64,000 nucleotides of DNA, taken from positions 806,001 through 870,000 of the forward strand of contig NZ_JAAORL010000001.1 in assembly GCF_017696015.1 (NCBI RefSeq), written 5' to 3'. Source of the stretch: Prochlorococcus marinus CUG1415. GTDB taxonomy: Bacteria; Cyanobacteriota; Cyanobacteriia; PCC-6307; Cyanobiaceae. This document shows, one piece after another, positions 18,431-26,998 of this stretch (its first letter is position 1; each line of letters starts with the position of its first letter). The position numbers and the translations under genes are program-made. Below the pieces are notes generated by a model. That model did no database searches and was not told where the DNA came from. It saw nothing but the letters and a program-made list of their open reading frames with translations.

Positions 18431-19474
18431 TTATAAAACATTATTTATTAACTCTAGGATCATTTCATCATATTTTTTGTTGGTTAAATCTAATAACGTT
18501 ATATTTTCTTTGCTAACCTTTTCATATTCATAACACCTATCATAATAATCCAAAACTGATCTGCAAACTAAGTCCCATTTCTCCAAATCAATTGAATCAA
18601 GAGCTATTTTTGTTCTGTGCGGCCCTAATCTTTTTTTTATCCTTAGTACAGAATTTTTGAGTTCTTCTTTCTTAAATACACTATAAGTATCTATCAACTC
18701 ATCTAACCTGTTTGATTCGCTCCTTAAAATCTCAATTCTCCTTGAGGTTTTCATCTGATTGAAGAATTCATGAGGTATTTTGCATTTGCCAATATTTGCA
18801 CTTTCAGCTTCTACAAAAATATTATTAATGCTTTTAAAGGAATATAATTTTTCAGCAATTCTATTTTCAAATTGTTCGTTGGAGGGTTGGTCATTCATCC
18901 CTAAACCACCAAATGTACTACCTCTATGACAAGCAAATCCTTCAAGATCTATAGTTTGATAGTTATATTTCTCTAGTAATGACAATAACCTTGTTTTTCC
19001 AGTTCCTGTTTTCCCTCCAATAATTACAATTTCCCACTTTTTTGAGAAACTATCTAATATCCATCTTCTATATGTCTTGTATCCTCCTTTTAGAGTAATT
19101 GGATTAAATTTATATTTTTCTAGTAACCAAGCAATACTTTGTGATCGCATTCCTCCTCTAGAACAATATATTCTGATTGATAATTCATTATTTTTATTTT
19201 CTGTAATAATTTTATTAGAGTCAATATTCTTAAATAAATTATCAAGAAGTGATTCAATTTTTTTTTCAAAAAATTTTAATCCCTCTATTACGGCTTCTTC
19301 TCTACCTTTTTTTTTATAAATTGTCCCAATTATTGATCTCTCGTCATTGTCAAATAATGGAATGTTAATAGAATTAGGCATATGTCCTTTATAATATTCA
19401 CTCGGGCTCCTAACATCTATAAGTGGTCCTTTAAAACTTCTAAATTTCTCTAGCTCTTTTCTTTTGAAATACAT
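18431..19474 (-). CDS. mnmH: tRNA 2-selenouridine/geranyl-2-thiouridine synthase
   Basis: Rhodanese-P-loop fusion that converts 2-thiouridine at the wobble position of some tRNAs to a geranylated or selenated form. 347 residues. Rhodanese domain with DVRSPSEYYKGHMPNSINIP and active-site C104 (IRIYCSRGGMRS), linked to a P-loop domain with GGKTGTGKT (153-161) and the typical RGSTFGG. ATG start. Selenation would need selenophosphate synthase (selD), which is not in the window. Divergent from gun4 with a 34-base spacer. Confidence 0.95.
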   Translation of the reverse strand: MYFKRKELEKFRSFKGPLIDVRSPSEYYKGHMPNSINIPLFDNDERSIIGTIYKKKGREEAVIEGLKFFEKKIESLLDNLFKNIDSNKIITENKNNELSIRIYCSRGGMRSQSIAWLLEKYKFNPITLKGGYKTYRRWILDSFSKKWEIVIIGGKTGTGKTRLLSLLEKYNYQTIDLEGFACHRGSTFGGLGMNDQPSNEQFENRIAEKLYSFKSINNIFVEAESANIGKCKIPHEFFNQMKTSRRIEILRSESNRLDELIDTYSVFKKEELKNSVLRIKKRLGPHRTKIALDSIDLEKWDLVCRSVLDYYDRCYEYEKVSKENITLLDLTNKKYDEMILELINNVL

Positions 19475-19508
19475 TGATAGTTTTTATTTTTAGGTTAATT
19501 TATTTAAA

Positions 19509-20228
19509 ATGACAATCAAAGAACAAGATAACAATACTAATGCTACATTAGACCTTATTAATAAATTTGTAGACTCAAATCAAAGAAAAAGAATAAATTT
19601 ATTAACTAAAATAGAATCTGAAGTCGATAATATTTTCAAACTTGGGCCTACCTTGTTTGAAATCTTTGATAGTGATGGAGATGAGTGGGCTGCTGGTTGG
19701 TTATTGCAAGTCTTAAAAAAATATAAACCTGATTTCTTTGAAAATAATAAGTTCAATAATTGGTTTAATACTTATTCAGATATTGATATTAATTATGATG
19801 AATTGCAATTGATGTTAGTTGAGCAAAAATTTGAAGCGGCTGATAGATTAACAAGTTCATTCCTTCGTCATTTAGCTGGAAAACTAGCTGAAAAACGTGG
19901 ATATGTTTTCTACAGTGAGGTTAAGAATATGTCAGGTAAAGATCTACAAACAATTGATAGATTATGGACTATTTATTCTACTGGTAGATTCGGCTTTTCA
20001 ATTCAAGCAAAGATTTTAAAATCAGTAGGAAAAAAATATGAATTATTATGGCCTAAAATAGGCTGGAAAAAAGAGGGTTTATGGACAAGATATCCCAATT
20101 CGTTTTGTTGGTCATTGAAGGCTCCTGATGGACATATGCCTTTAATAAATCAACTAAGAGGTGTAAGACTTTTGGACTCAATCCTTAGACATCCTGCTAT
20201 AGCAGAAAGACATAATAATATTCTTTGA
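19509..20228 (+). CDS. gun4: Gun4, tetrapyrrole-binding activator of Mg-chelatase
   Basis: Binds protoporphyrin IX and Mg-protoporphyrin and stimulates Mg-chelatase at the chlorophyll branch point. 239 residues: an N-terminal helical HEAT-like domain (to about residue 85) and a C-terminal Gun4 core with DELQLMLVEQKFEAADRLT, IDRLWTIYSTGRFGFSIQ, and GLWTRYPNSFCWSLKAP DGHMPL, all core hallmarks. ATG start. The RsbW-like ATPase gene follows in the same direction after 49 bases. Confidence 0.95.
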   Translation: MTIKEQDNNTNATLDLINKFVDSNQRKRINLLTKIESEVDNIFKLGPTLFEIFDSDGDEWAAGWLLQVLKKYKPDFFENNKFNNWFNTYSDIDINYDELQLMLVEQKFEAADRLTSSFLRHLAGKLAEKRGYVFYSEVKNMSGKDLQTIDRLWTIYSTGRFGFSIQAKILKSVGKKYELLWPKIGWKKEGLWTRYPNSFCWSLKAPDGHMPLINQLRGVRLLDSILRHPAIAERHNNIL

Positions 20229-20277
20229 TATAGAGGTCTTTAATAAGTTAAAATTTAGTTAGTGTTGAAATATTATT

Positions 20278-20709
20278 ATGTCCTTATTTCAGGGCAAAAA
20301 TATTTTAAAAATCTTTAAGAGACCAAGCATTAACTGGTCAAATTACGAATTTGAATCTTCATTACAATTAAATGAATTTGTTGATAAATTATTGGAACCA
20401 ATAAAAAAATCACAATCAACCTATCTCATTAAACTGGGCTTACATGAAGCTCTTGTTAACGCAGTAAAACATGGAAATAAATTAGATCCCACAAAAAGTA
20501 TTAGAGTGAGAAGAATAATTACTCCTAACTGGTGTGTCTGGCAAATACAGGACCAGGGCAATGGTTTAGAAAGAAAAAAAAGAAACTATAAATTGCCAAA
20601 AAAACTAAATAGTGTAAATGGCCGCGGCTTGTATATTATTAATGAATGTTTTGATGACATTAGATGGAACAGTAAAGGTAATAGGCTTCAGTTGGCTTTA
20701 AAAAGGTGA
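20278..20709 (+). CDS. RsbW-like histidine-kinase-fold ATPase (anti-sigma-factor type)
   Basis: 143-residue single-domain HATPase_c protein. N-box E57-x3-N61 (LHEALVNAVKHG), G1 box D92 (IQDQGNGL) and G2 box GRGLYII (115-121) are present. There is no histidine phosphoacceptor domain or sensor domain. Such stand-alone proteins are usually serine kinases/anti-sigma factors of partner-switching systems. The antagonist and target are not in the window. Its 3' end overlaps the convergent small gene by 22 bases. Confidence 0.88.
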   Translation: MSLFQGKNILKIFKRPSINWSNYEFESSLQLNEFVDKLLEPIKKSQSTYLIKLGLHEALVNAVKHGNKLDPTKSIRVRRIITPNWCVWQIQDQGNGLERKKRNYKLPKKLNSVNGRGLYIINECFDDIRWNSKGNRLQLALKR

Positions 20710-20951
20710 TTTTTACTCGGGCAAGGTTGATCGATATTAATTTCTTTTAACCATTTAATACTTTCTTCCATATACTCAATGGTATCTTTCTCATTACAAG
20801 AAATAATTAATTGGCATAACCCTGCTGAAATAAGTTCTGCAGATCTTTTATATTTATTCCCTTTGTCTTTATGCCATTTTGAATGATCAATTTTTAACTT
20901 TCCATTAAGACTTTGAACAAGCTTAATAGTTTCTTTATCCCAATAGTTCAT
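20688..20951 (-). CDS. small conserved-type soluble protein, unknown function
   Basis: 87 residues, ATG start. Helical and polar, with WHKDKGNKYKRSAELISAGLCQLI and a C-terminal DQPCPSKN. The pattern (WHKxKGNxxxRxAE, PCP near the end) resembles a small cyanobacterial family of unknown function, possibly DUF6439; I am not certain. The last 22 bases overlap the end of the convergent ATPase gene. Follows the methyltransferase gene after a 12-base gap. Confidence 0.65.
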   Translation of the reverse strand: MNYWDKETIKLVQSLNGKLKIDHSKWHKDKGNKYKRSAELISAGLCQLIISCNEKDTIEYMEESIKWLKEINIDQPCPSKNHLFKAN

Positions 20952-20963
20952 AGAATTTTTAAT

Positions 20964-22019
20964 TTATTTTATAGCAGACCATACTTTGGTCATAAAAAAG
21001 GAATTTGATTTCACATTTTTAAAGCCTGTTTCATCAAGTGTAGAATTTATATTCTCATTTATGTAATCACGATAGAAAGGCTCATGAAAAGTTTTATAGA
21101 AATTTTCCATAATGGATGTAAAGTCTGGAGAATCACTTATTTGAATCGAATCAGCTAATACTAATATTCCACCGGGCTCAAGAACCCTATAAAATTCATT
21201 TAATACTTTAGATCTTATTGTTCTTGGTAATTCATGAAATAAATATACACAAGAAATGCATTGAAAGCTATTATTTTCAAAAGGTAATTCTTCAGCATTA
21301 CCTTTTATTAATTCAATTAAATCGCCATCTAAATCTGAAATATATCTACTTGCCTCTTTTAAGTATGAATCAGACAAATCAAGTCCTGTGATTTTTTCTT
21401 TAGGGAATGCTAATCTTAATTGTTTTAATGTCCTTCCTGAACCAGTAGCCACATCAAGTATTCTTATAGAACTTTTTTTTCTATCACTAAAATTTTCTAG
21501 CCCTTCTTTTATTGGCTTTATTATTCTCCTCCTCATTGCGTCAGCACTTCCATTAAAAAGTATCTCTACTTGTAAGTCGTAAATACTGGCTGAAAAATCT
21601 GACAAATAACCATCTGTTTGATGATGAAAGTTTCTTAAGTAATATTGAGGATAATTATCTTTTTCAATTGATTTTGGAAGATCATCAAAGTTTTCTTTTC
21701 GTCTTCTATTCCAGGTTTTAGGCATATCTAGCCAAATTTTAGGATATTGAGTCAAATACCTAAGCCATGGCTCGTCAAATAATAATTTTTTTGGATATAT
21801 ATTTTTTTCTGCGTCATTCCAATCTTCTTCTCTTAAGAGATCCATGGAATTTTGGATTTGCGATAGAAGATCCTTATCGAGATCGAAATTTTCCAGCTTC
21901 TCATCGGGAAGTATAAAATTCATTATCCGTGAACTGATTTGTTTATGGGCAAATCCAGCTATGCTTTTGCTCTGTTGCAGTGTTTTATATGCAATTTTCG
22001 TAATAGATTCCCTAACCAT
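20964..22019 (-). CDS. class I SAM-dependent methyltransferase
   Basis: 351 residues from the ATG at 22017-22019 (MVRESITKIAYK). A longer frame would begin in an AT dinucleotide run and encode a tyrosine/isoleucine stretch, so it is rejected. The N-terminal ~130 residues are a family-specific extension (W-rich, LTQYPKIWLDMPKTW). The catalytic domain has motif I ILDVATGSGRTL, GLDLSDSYLKEA, and FQCISCVYLFHELPR, plus LEPGGILVLADS. UbiE/Coq5-like in fold; the acceptor, possibly a lipid or quinone precursor, is unknown. Downstream of glnA beyond a strong terminator. Confidence 0.85.
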   Translation of the reverse strand: MVRESITKIAYKTLQQSKSIAGFAHKQISSRIMNFILPDEKLENFDLDKDLLSQIQNSMDLLREEDWNDAEKNIYPKKLLFDEPWLRYLTQYPKIWLDMPKTWNRRRKENFDDLPKSIEKDNYPQYYLRNFHHQTDGYLSDFSASIYDLQVEILFNGSADAMRRRIIKPIKEGLENFSDRKKSSIRILDVATGSGRTLKQLRLAFPKEKITGLDLSDSYLKEASRYISDLDGDLIELIKGNAEELPFENNSFQCISCVYLFHELPRTIRSKVLNEFYRVLEPGGILVLADSIQISDSPDFTSIMENFYKTFHEPFYRDYINENINSTLDETGFKNVKSNSFFMTKVWSAIK

Positions 22020-22047
22020 TTTTAGATATATATATATATATTCCAAC

Positions 22048-22103
22048 AAAAAAAAATACAATTTGAGAATATTTTGTGATAATTCTCAAATTGTTTTTTT
22101 TTT
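22048..22103. terminator. bidirectional-type intrinsic terminator after glnA
   Basis: A perfect 13-base-pair stem (22058-22070 with 22082-22094) around an 11-base loop. The stem is flanked by an A-run at 22048-22056 and a T-run at 22094-22103, so it has a U-tract in either direction. On the minus strand it ends glnA and shields the downstream methyltransferase gene. It is the clearest hairpin terminator I saw in the window. Confidence 0.8.
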
Positions 22104-22120
22104 ATAATAAATTCTTTTAC

Positions 22121-23542
22121 TTATGCGTCGTAGTACATAAAGAATTCATGTGGATGAGGCCTCTGTCTTAATTGTTGTACCTCTTCGTATTTTATATCAA
22201 TAAAGTTATCAATAAAATCTTCAGTAAATACTCCACCAGCTAATAAATAATCCTTGTCTGCTTTCAAGGCATTAAGTGAATCATTAAGAGATGACGGTAC
22301 GGTATCAATTTTTGCAAGTTCCTCAGATGGAAGTTCGAATAAATCTACATCTACACCGTCACCAGGATCTATTTGATTTTTGATTCCATCAATACCAGCT
22401 AGCATCATTACAGAGAAAGCTAAGTATGGATTAGCGAGTGCATCACCTGATCTAAATTCTAATCTTTTAGCTTTTGGGCTTGGACCAGTTAGAGGAATTC
22501 TGACTGCAGCAGATCTATTACCCTCAGAATAAACTAGATTTACAGGTGCTTCGAATCCTGGAACTAATCTTTTATAACTATTTGTAGTTGGATTAGTAAA
22601 TGCTAGGAACGAGGGAGCATGTTTAAGTATACCTCCTATGTACCATCTAGCTGTTTGAGATAAATTTGCATAAGCACCTTCACCAAAAAATAGAGGCTGT
22701 CCACCCTTCCATAAACTTTGGTGTACGTGCATTCCAGTCCCATTATCGTTAAAAACAGGCTTAGGCATGAAAGTTGCAGTTTTGCCGTATTTTTTTGCAA
22801 CATTTCTTACAACGTATTTATAAGTCATTACGTTATCGGCAGAATTTATTAACGAATCAAATTTCATTCCAAGCTCGTGTTGGCCGGCACCAGCAACTTC
22901 ATGGTGATGTTTTTCTGTCGGGATACCTAATTCACCCATTAGAAGAAGCATTTCAGATCTAATATCTTGTGCTGTATCATTTGGCGAAACAGGAAAATAA
23001 CCTTCTTTATATTGGATCTTATATCCTAAATTTCCTCCTTCTTCTATTCTCCCTGTGTTCCATGGAGCTTCAATAGTATCAACACTATAAAAACAAGAGC
23101 CCTCTTTTGAGTCATATCTCACATCATCAAACAGGAAAAATTCTGGTTCAGGTCCAAAAAAGGCTGTATCAGCTATCCCAGTAGATTCTAAGTACTTTAA
23201 TGCCTTTTGAGCTAACGATCTTGGGCATCTATCATAAGGCTCCCCGCTTCTTGGCTCTTGTATAGAGCAAATCATACTTAAAGTTTTATGTTTGTAAAAA
23301 GGATCGATCCATGCTGTACTTGCATCAGGAACCATTGACATATCAGAGGCATTAATTGCTTTCCAACCTCTTATTGATGATCCATCAAATGCAAGTCCTT
23401 CTGTAAATGAATCCTCTTCAATCATGTCTGATGTAAGAGTTAAATGTTGCCATTTCCCATGAATGTCTGTGAATTTTAAATCGATTAGTTCAATTCCTTC
23501 GTCTTTAATTTGACTTAAAACATCTTGTGGAGACTTAGACAT
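22121..23542 (-). CDS. glnA: glutamine synthetase type I
   Basis: Assimilates ammonium by making glutamine from glutamate and ATP in the GS-GOGAT cycle. 473 residues, standard type I length. Substrate and metal motifs are present: [64 protein letters not shown], and [12 protein letters not shown] start. Transcription starts in the 212-base divergent spacer; the NtcA-type site there predicts nitrogen-limitation control. The terminator at 22048-22103 ends it. Confidence 0.98.
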   Translation of the reverse strand: MSKSPQDVLSQIKDEGIELIDLKFTDIHGKWQHLTLTSDMIEEDSFTEGLAFDGSSIRGWKAINASDMSMVPDASTAWIDPFYKHKTLSMICSIQEPRSGEPYDRCPRSLAQKALKYLESTGIADTAFFGPEPEFFLFDDVRYDSKEGSCFYSVDTIEAPWNTGRIEEGGNLGYKIQYKEGYFPVSPNDTAQDIRSEMLLLMGELGIPTEKHHHEVAGAGQHELGMKFDSLINSADNVMTYKYVVRNVAKKYGKTATFMPKPVFNDNGTGMHVHQSLWKGGQPLFFGEGAYANLSQTARWYIGGILKHAPSFLAFTNPTTNSYKRLVPGFEAPVNLVYSEGNRSAAVRIPLTGPSPKAKRLEFRSGDALANPYLAFSVMMLAGIDGIKNQIDPGDGVDVDLFELPSEELAKIDTVPSSLNDSLNALKADKDYLLAGGVFTEDFIDNFIDIKYEEVQQLRQRPHPHEFFMYYDA

Positions 23543-23563
23543 AATTTTGTGATACCTTATATG

Positions 23564-23569
23564 AAATTA
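23564..23569 (-). promoter_or_regulatory. putative -10 element of the glnA promoter
   Basis: TAATTT on the minus strand, matching the TAN3T -10 form found at NtcA-activated promoters. It lies 22 bases from the NtcA-like site, the canonical spacing, and about 22 bases from the glnA ATG, so the leader would be short. Confidence 0.6.
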
Positions 23570-23591
23570 ATAACTAGATGATTCTTGTTAT

Positions 23592-23605
23592 GTATCAACC
23601 GTAAC
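23592..23605 (-). promoter_or_regulatory. NtcA-type activator site for glnA
   Basis: Minus-strand GTTACGGTTGATAC, which fits GTA-N8-TAC with one mismatch in the first half and GT-N10-AC exactly. The 22-base distance to the -10 element is the expected geometry for NtcA activation. NtcA regulation of glnA is well established in cyanobacteria; binding here is inferred. Confidence 0.7.
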
Positions 23606-23754
23606 CTTTTTAAAGACTAGATGTCTTCTTTGAGTGTTTCAAGTCATAAGTTTAAGAATTGTTTACTTAAATATTTAAATTGAATGAATTTCTTTAAATA
23701 AATATCGCTTATGTGGCGAAATTAGTCTAATTTAAAAGTAATTGATGTAATGCT

Positions 23755-24939
23755 TTGACAGAAGCAAAACTTATTTCGACTTTAAATGAAGAGAATTTAT
23801 CTCATTTCTCCAAAACTTTTGTCCCCTCTAGAATTTTATTAGGTCCTGGTCCCTCCAACGCACATCCAGAGGTTTTAACCGCCCTTTCCCTTAATCCTAT
23901 TGGTCATTTAGATGAAGCATATATTTCATTGATGTCTGATGTTCAACAACTTCTAAGGTATACTTGGCAGTGCAATAATCGTCTTACTCTTCCTATGAGT
24001 GGTACAGGAAGTGCTGCTATGGAAGCCTCCATCGCTAATTTTATAGAGGAGGGAGAAAAGATTCTAATTGCTAAAAAAGGATATTTTGGAGACAGACTAG
24101 TTGATATGTCAACTAGATATAAAGCTGACGTTTCGGTTATTGAAAAACCATGGGGTGAGGCTTTTTCTTATGAAGAAATTAAATATGAAATAGAGACTAA
24201 AAAACCTGCTATCTTTGCAATTGTTCATGCTGAAACATCTAGTGGTGTTTTACAACCTCTTGATGGAATTGGTGATATATGTAGAAAAAATAATTGTTTG
24301 TTTTTAGTTGATGCTGTTACCTCGCTTGGGGCTTTAGAACTATTGATAGATGAATGGAAAATAGATTTAGCATATAGTTGTAGTCAGAAGGGATTAAGTT
24401 GCCCGCCAGGATTAAGCCCTTTTACTATGAATAAGAGAGCTGAAGAAAAACTAAGTTCAAGAAAAACAAAAGTACCTAACTGGTATTTAGATTTATCTCT
24501 TTTAAATAAATATTGGGGTTCTGATCGTGTTTACCATCATACTGCCCCCGTAAATATGAATTTTGCTATTCGTGAAGGGTTACGATTAATTGCTAATGAG
24601 GGTTTGGAGAATGTTTGGAATAGGCATAATACTAATGCAAAAAAACTATGGAATGGCTTAGAAAGTTTAGGCATGGAATTACATGTTTCAAAAGATTATC
24701 GATTGCCAACTCTCACAACAGTAAAGATTCCTCCAGCAGTTGATGGAGATGGGTTTAGAAATCATCTTTTAAGAAACTTTGGAATAGAAATAGGCAATGG
24801 ACTTGGAGAATTATCTGGTAAGGTATGGCGTATAGGATTAATGGGCTTTAATTCAAGTGAAGAGAATGTAGACAGATTATTAAATCTTTTTGATACTGAA
24901 TTAAAGAAATATTCTATTTTTGAGTCCTCAACTTTTTAA
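23755..24939 (+). CDS. alanine-glyoxylate / serine-pyruvate-type aminotransferase
   Basis: Class V PLP aminotransferase that likely transaminates glyoxylate in photorespiratory glycolate recycling. 394 residues. LLGPGPSNAHPEVL N-terminal motif, SGTGSAAMEA, aspartate in FLVDAVTSLG, PLP lysine in YSCSQKGLSCPPGLSPF, and GLGELSGKVWRIGLMG are typical. The start is TTG at 23755-23757; no ATG exists before residue 70. The last 26 bases overlap the convergent tadA. Its promoter shares the 212-base spacer with glnA. Confidence 0.92.
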   Translation: MTEAKLISTLNEENLSHFSKTFVPSRILLGPGPSNAHPEVLTALSLNPIGHLDEAYISLMSDVQQLLRYTWQCNNRLTLPMSGTGSAAMEASIANFIEEGEKILIAKKGYFGDRLVDMSTRYKADVSVIEKPWGEAFSYEEIKYEIETKKPAIFAIVHAETSSGVLQPLDGIGDICRKNNCLFLVDAVTSLGALELLIDEWKIDLAYSCSQKGLSCPPGLSPFTMNKRAEEKLSSRKTKVPNWYLDLSLLNKYWGSDRVYHHTAPVNMNFAIREGLRLIANEGLENVWNRHNTNAKKLWNGLESLGMELHVSKDYRLPTLTTVKIPPAVDGDGFRNHLLRNFGIEIGNGLGELSGKVWRIGLMGFNSSEENVDRLLNLFDTELKKYSIFESSTF

Positions 24940-25375
24940 ACCATAAGTGTAAGATTTCACTACATTTATCTTCTAGAATGCCTCCTATAATCTCCATTTT
25001 GTGATGAGAACTTTTATGTTTTGATAAATCAATTGAACCGCCCAAACCGCCTCTTTTTCTATCGAAAGCGCCAAAAACAACTTTGCCCATCCGTGCTTGA
25101 ATAAGTGCAGAAGCACACATGGTACATGGCTCTAAATTTGTGATAATAATACATTCATTAAATCTCCAATCATCTTTTATTAGGGATGCCTGCCTTAGTG
25201 CCATTATTTCAGCATGACCTAAAGGGTCTTTGTTTATATTTCTCCTGTTAACTCCTCTTCCAATACATCTTCCTCTCTCATCTAAAATTACTGAAGAGAT
25301 AGGTAACTCAACTTTTCCAATTTCTTCCGATCTTCTTAATATCGAATTCATCCATTTAGAGTATTCTGACTTCAT
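24914..25375 (-). CDS. tadA: tRNA-specific adenosine deaminase TadA
   Basis: Deaminates wobble adenosine 34 to inosine, mainly in tRNA-Arg(ACG). 153 residues. Zinc-dependent deaminase motif H54-A-E56 (GHAEIMAL) and C84-x2-C87 (EPCTMCASAL), plus RKRGGLGG. ATG start. Convergent with the aminotransferase, sharing its last 26 bases. Confidence 0.94.
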   Translation of the reverse strand: MKSEYSKWMNSILRRSEEIGKVELPISSVILDERGRCIGRGVNRRNINKDPLGHAEIMALRQASLIKDDWRFNECIIITNLEPCTMCASALIQARMGKVVFGAFDRKRGGLGGSIDLSKHKSSHHKMEIIGGILEDKCSEILHLWFKKLRTQK

Positions 25376-25472
25376 TGTTATGTTTGTTTGATCTCAATTA
25401 CTATTTTCATTTTCAAAAATATACCTCATTTAATAATATTGAGAATAAACTTATTAATAGATATCTTATCTG

Positions 25473-26864
25473 ATGACTGAAGATTTAATTAATAAAAAAG
25501 ATATTTACTTCCCCTCTTATTTAGGGACTAACGATAACTTGATTATTCTTCTAAATAGAGCAACTAAAACTCTTTGTAATTGGTTCTCTAAATCCGAGAT
25601 ATCTGGTCCTTTACCTTTTGATGAAAATTTTAAGTGCATCATGCCTGAGGAGGATGGCAATTCAGTAGAAGATTTGTTTTCTGAGATTGAATCCCTTATG
25701 AACAATTCTTTTAATCCAGTTCATCCGGGTTCCCTAGCTCACCTTGATCCCCCACCTTTGATTTTCTCTATATTAGGTGATCTAATTTCTGCTGGTTTAA
25801 ATAATAATCTTCTAGCTTACGAGTTATCTCCAAGTGTTACTTTGCTTGAGGAATCATTATGCAAATGGTTTGCTAAGAAAATAGGTTTTAATGATTCTTC
25901 AGGAGGCATAGCAGCTAGCGGAGGTACTTTAAGTAATTTGAATGCACTTATTGCTGCTAGACATACTTCCGGATTAGGTTCAGATCCTAATTCTGTATTA
26001 CTTATAAGTGAAGATGCTCATTCTTCCTTTATTAAATGCACTAAAATAATGGGTCTTAATGAAAAAAATCTCGTAAGGATTAAAACTGATAATAATGGTT
26101 GTATGGATATACAAAATCTTAGAAAAACATTAGATAATTGTTCAATAGAAAATAAAAAAATATTTGCTGTTGTTGCGACCCTAGGAACAACTGTAAGAGG
26201 AGCAATTGATCCTATCTATGATATAAGTGCAATATGCAAAGAAAGAAATATATGGTTACATGTCGATGGCTCCATTGGAGGTATTTTTGCCATAACTTCT
26301 ATTCCAATAGAGGGTTTAAAAAATATTAAGCATGCTAATTCCATAACAATAAATCCTCAAAAAATAATTGGCATAACGAAGACGTCCTCTCTGTTATTAG
26401 TTTCAAATATGAGTACTTTAGAAAATACCTTTTCTACTGGACTTCCATACATATCATCTAAAGAAAACATTATAAACAGAGGGGAGATAGGCATACAAGG
26501 TTCTAGACCCGCAGAGGTTATAAAACTTTGGCTTGGGTTACGTTTTTTAGGTATTAAAGGAATAGAAGATATATTAAATTCATCAATAAATAGAAAAAAC
26601 TTTTTCATGAGAAATATTAGTAAAAATAAATTTGAAATATATTCAGGGCCTTTACATATTGTTTCATTCTTACCAAAGGGTCTTACCCATAAAGACTCCG
26701 ATCTCTGGACTCAAAATAAAGTTAATGAACTAATGAAAAATAATTTTATGCTTTCAAGACCTAAATTTAAAGGAAAATATTTTTTAAGATTAGTCCTGGG
26801 GAACTACAATACGAAAGAATCTCATATTGAAGAACTTTTGAAATTTTTAAATGATTATCAATGA
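25473..26864 (+). CDS. group II PLP-dependent decarboxylase
   Basis: 463 residues of the DDC/glutamate-decarboxylase fold. HPGSLAHLDPPPLIFSILGDL at the start of the core, GIAASGGTLSNLNAL, WLHVDGSIGG, and the PLP lysine in NPQKIIGITKTSS. Note that the residue before the lysine is Q where most members have H (NPHK). Family members decarboxylate 2,4-diaminobutyrate, aspartate or aromatic amino acids; the substrate is not readable here. ATG start; its stop overlaps the next ATG by four bases. Confidence 0.88.
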   Translation: MTEDLINKKDIYFPSYLGTNDNLIILLNRATKTLCNWFSKSEISGPLPFDENFKCIMPEEDGNSVEDLFSEIESLMNNSFNPVHPGSLAHLDPPPLIFSILGDLISAGLNNNLLAYELSPSVTLLEESLCKWFAKKIGFNDSSGGIAASGGTLSNLNALIAARHTSGLGSDPNSVLLISEDAHSSFIKCTKIMGLNEKNLVRIKTDNNGCMDIQNLRKTLDNCSIENKKIFAVVATLGTTVRGAIDPIYDISAICKERNIWLHVDGSIGGIFAITSIPIEGLKNIKHANSITINPQKIIGITKTSSLLLVSNMSTLENTFSTGLPYISSKENIINRGEIGIQGSRPAEVIKLWLGLRFLGIKGIEDILNSSINRKNFFMRNISKNKFEIYSGPLHIVSFLPKGLTHKDSDLWTQNKVNELMKNNFMLSRPKFKGKYFLRLVLGNYNTKESHIEELLKFLNDYQ

Positions 26865-26998
26865 ATATCGGTAGACCAAAAATTATTGCCATAGTAACAG
26901 GGTTTATCTCTATAGCCATTTGTATTGCATACTTATTTTTAATAACTATCTTTGATTCCAGAAATTTTCTTAATGATCAATTATCAAATCTTACATAG
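26861..26998 (+). CDS. 45-residue single-span membrane peptide
   Basis: ATG at 26861 overlaps the decarboxylase stop (ATGA), so translation is probably coupled. It reads MNIGRPKIIAIVTGFISIAI followed by more hydrophobic residues, then a polar tail (FDSRNFLNDQLSNLT). One membrane span with a basic inner side. The last eight bases overlap the convergent DUF697 GTPase gene. No family recognised. Confidence 0.6.
   Translation: MNIGRPKIIAIVTGFISIAICIAYLFLITIFDSRNFLNDQLSNLT

Noticed and set aside
22025-22042. Short AT dinucleotide repeat
   Set aside because: Simple low-complexity run in an AT-rich genome; no evidence of function.
22020-22061. Longer methyltransferase start
   Set aside because: It encodes a tyrosine/isoleucine run from an AT dinucleotide repeat that looks like a leader; the ATG at 22017-22019 is preferred.
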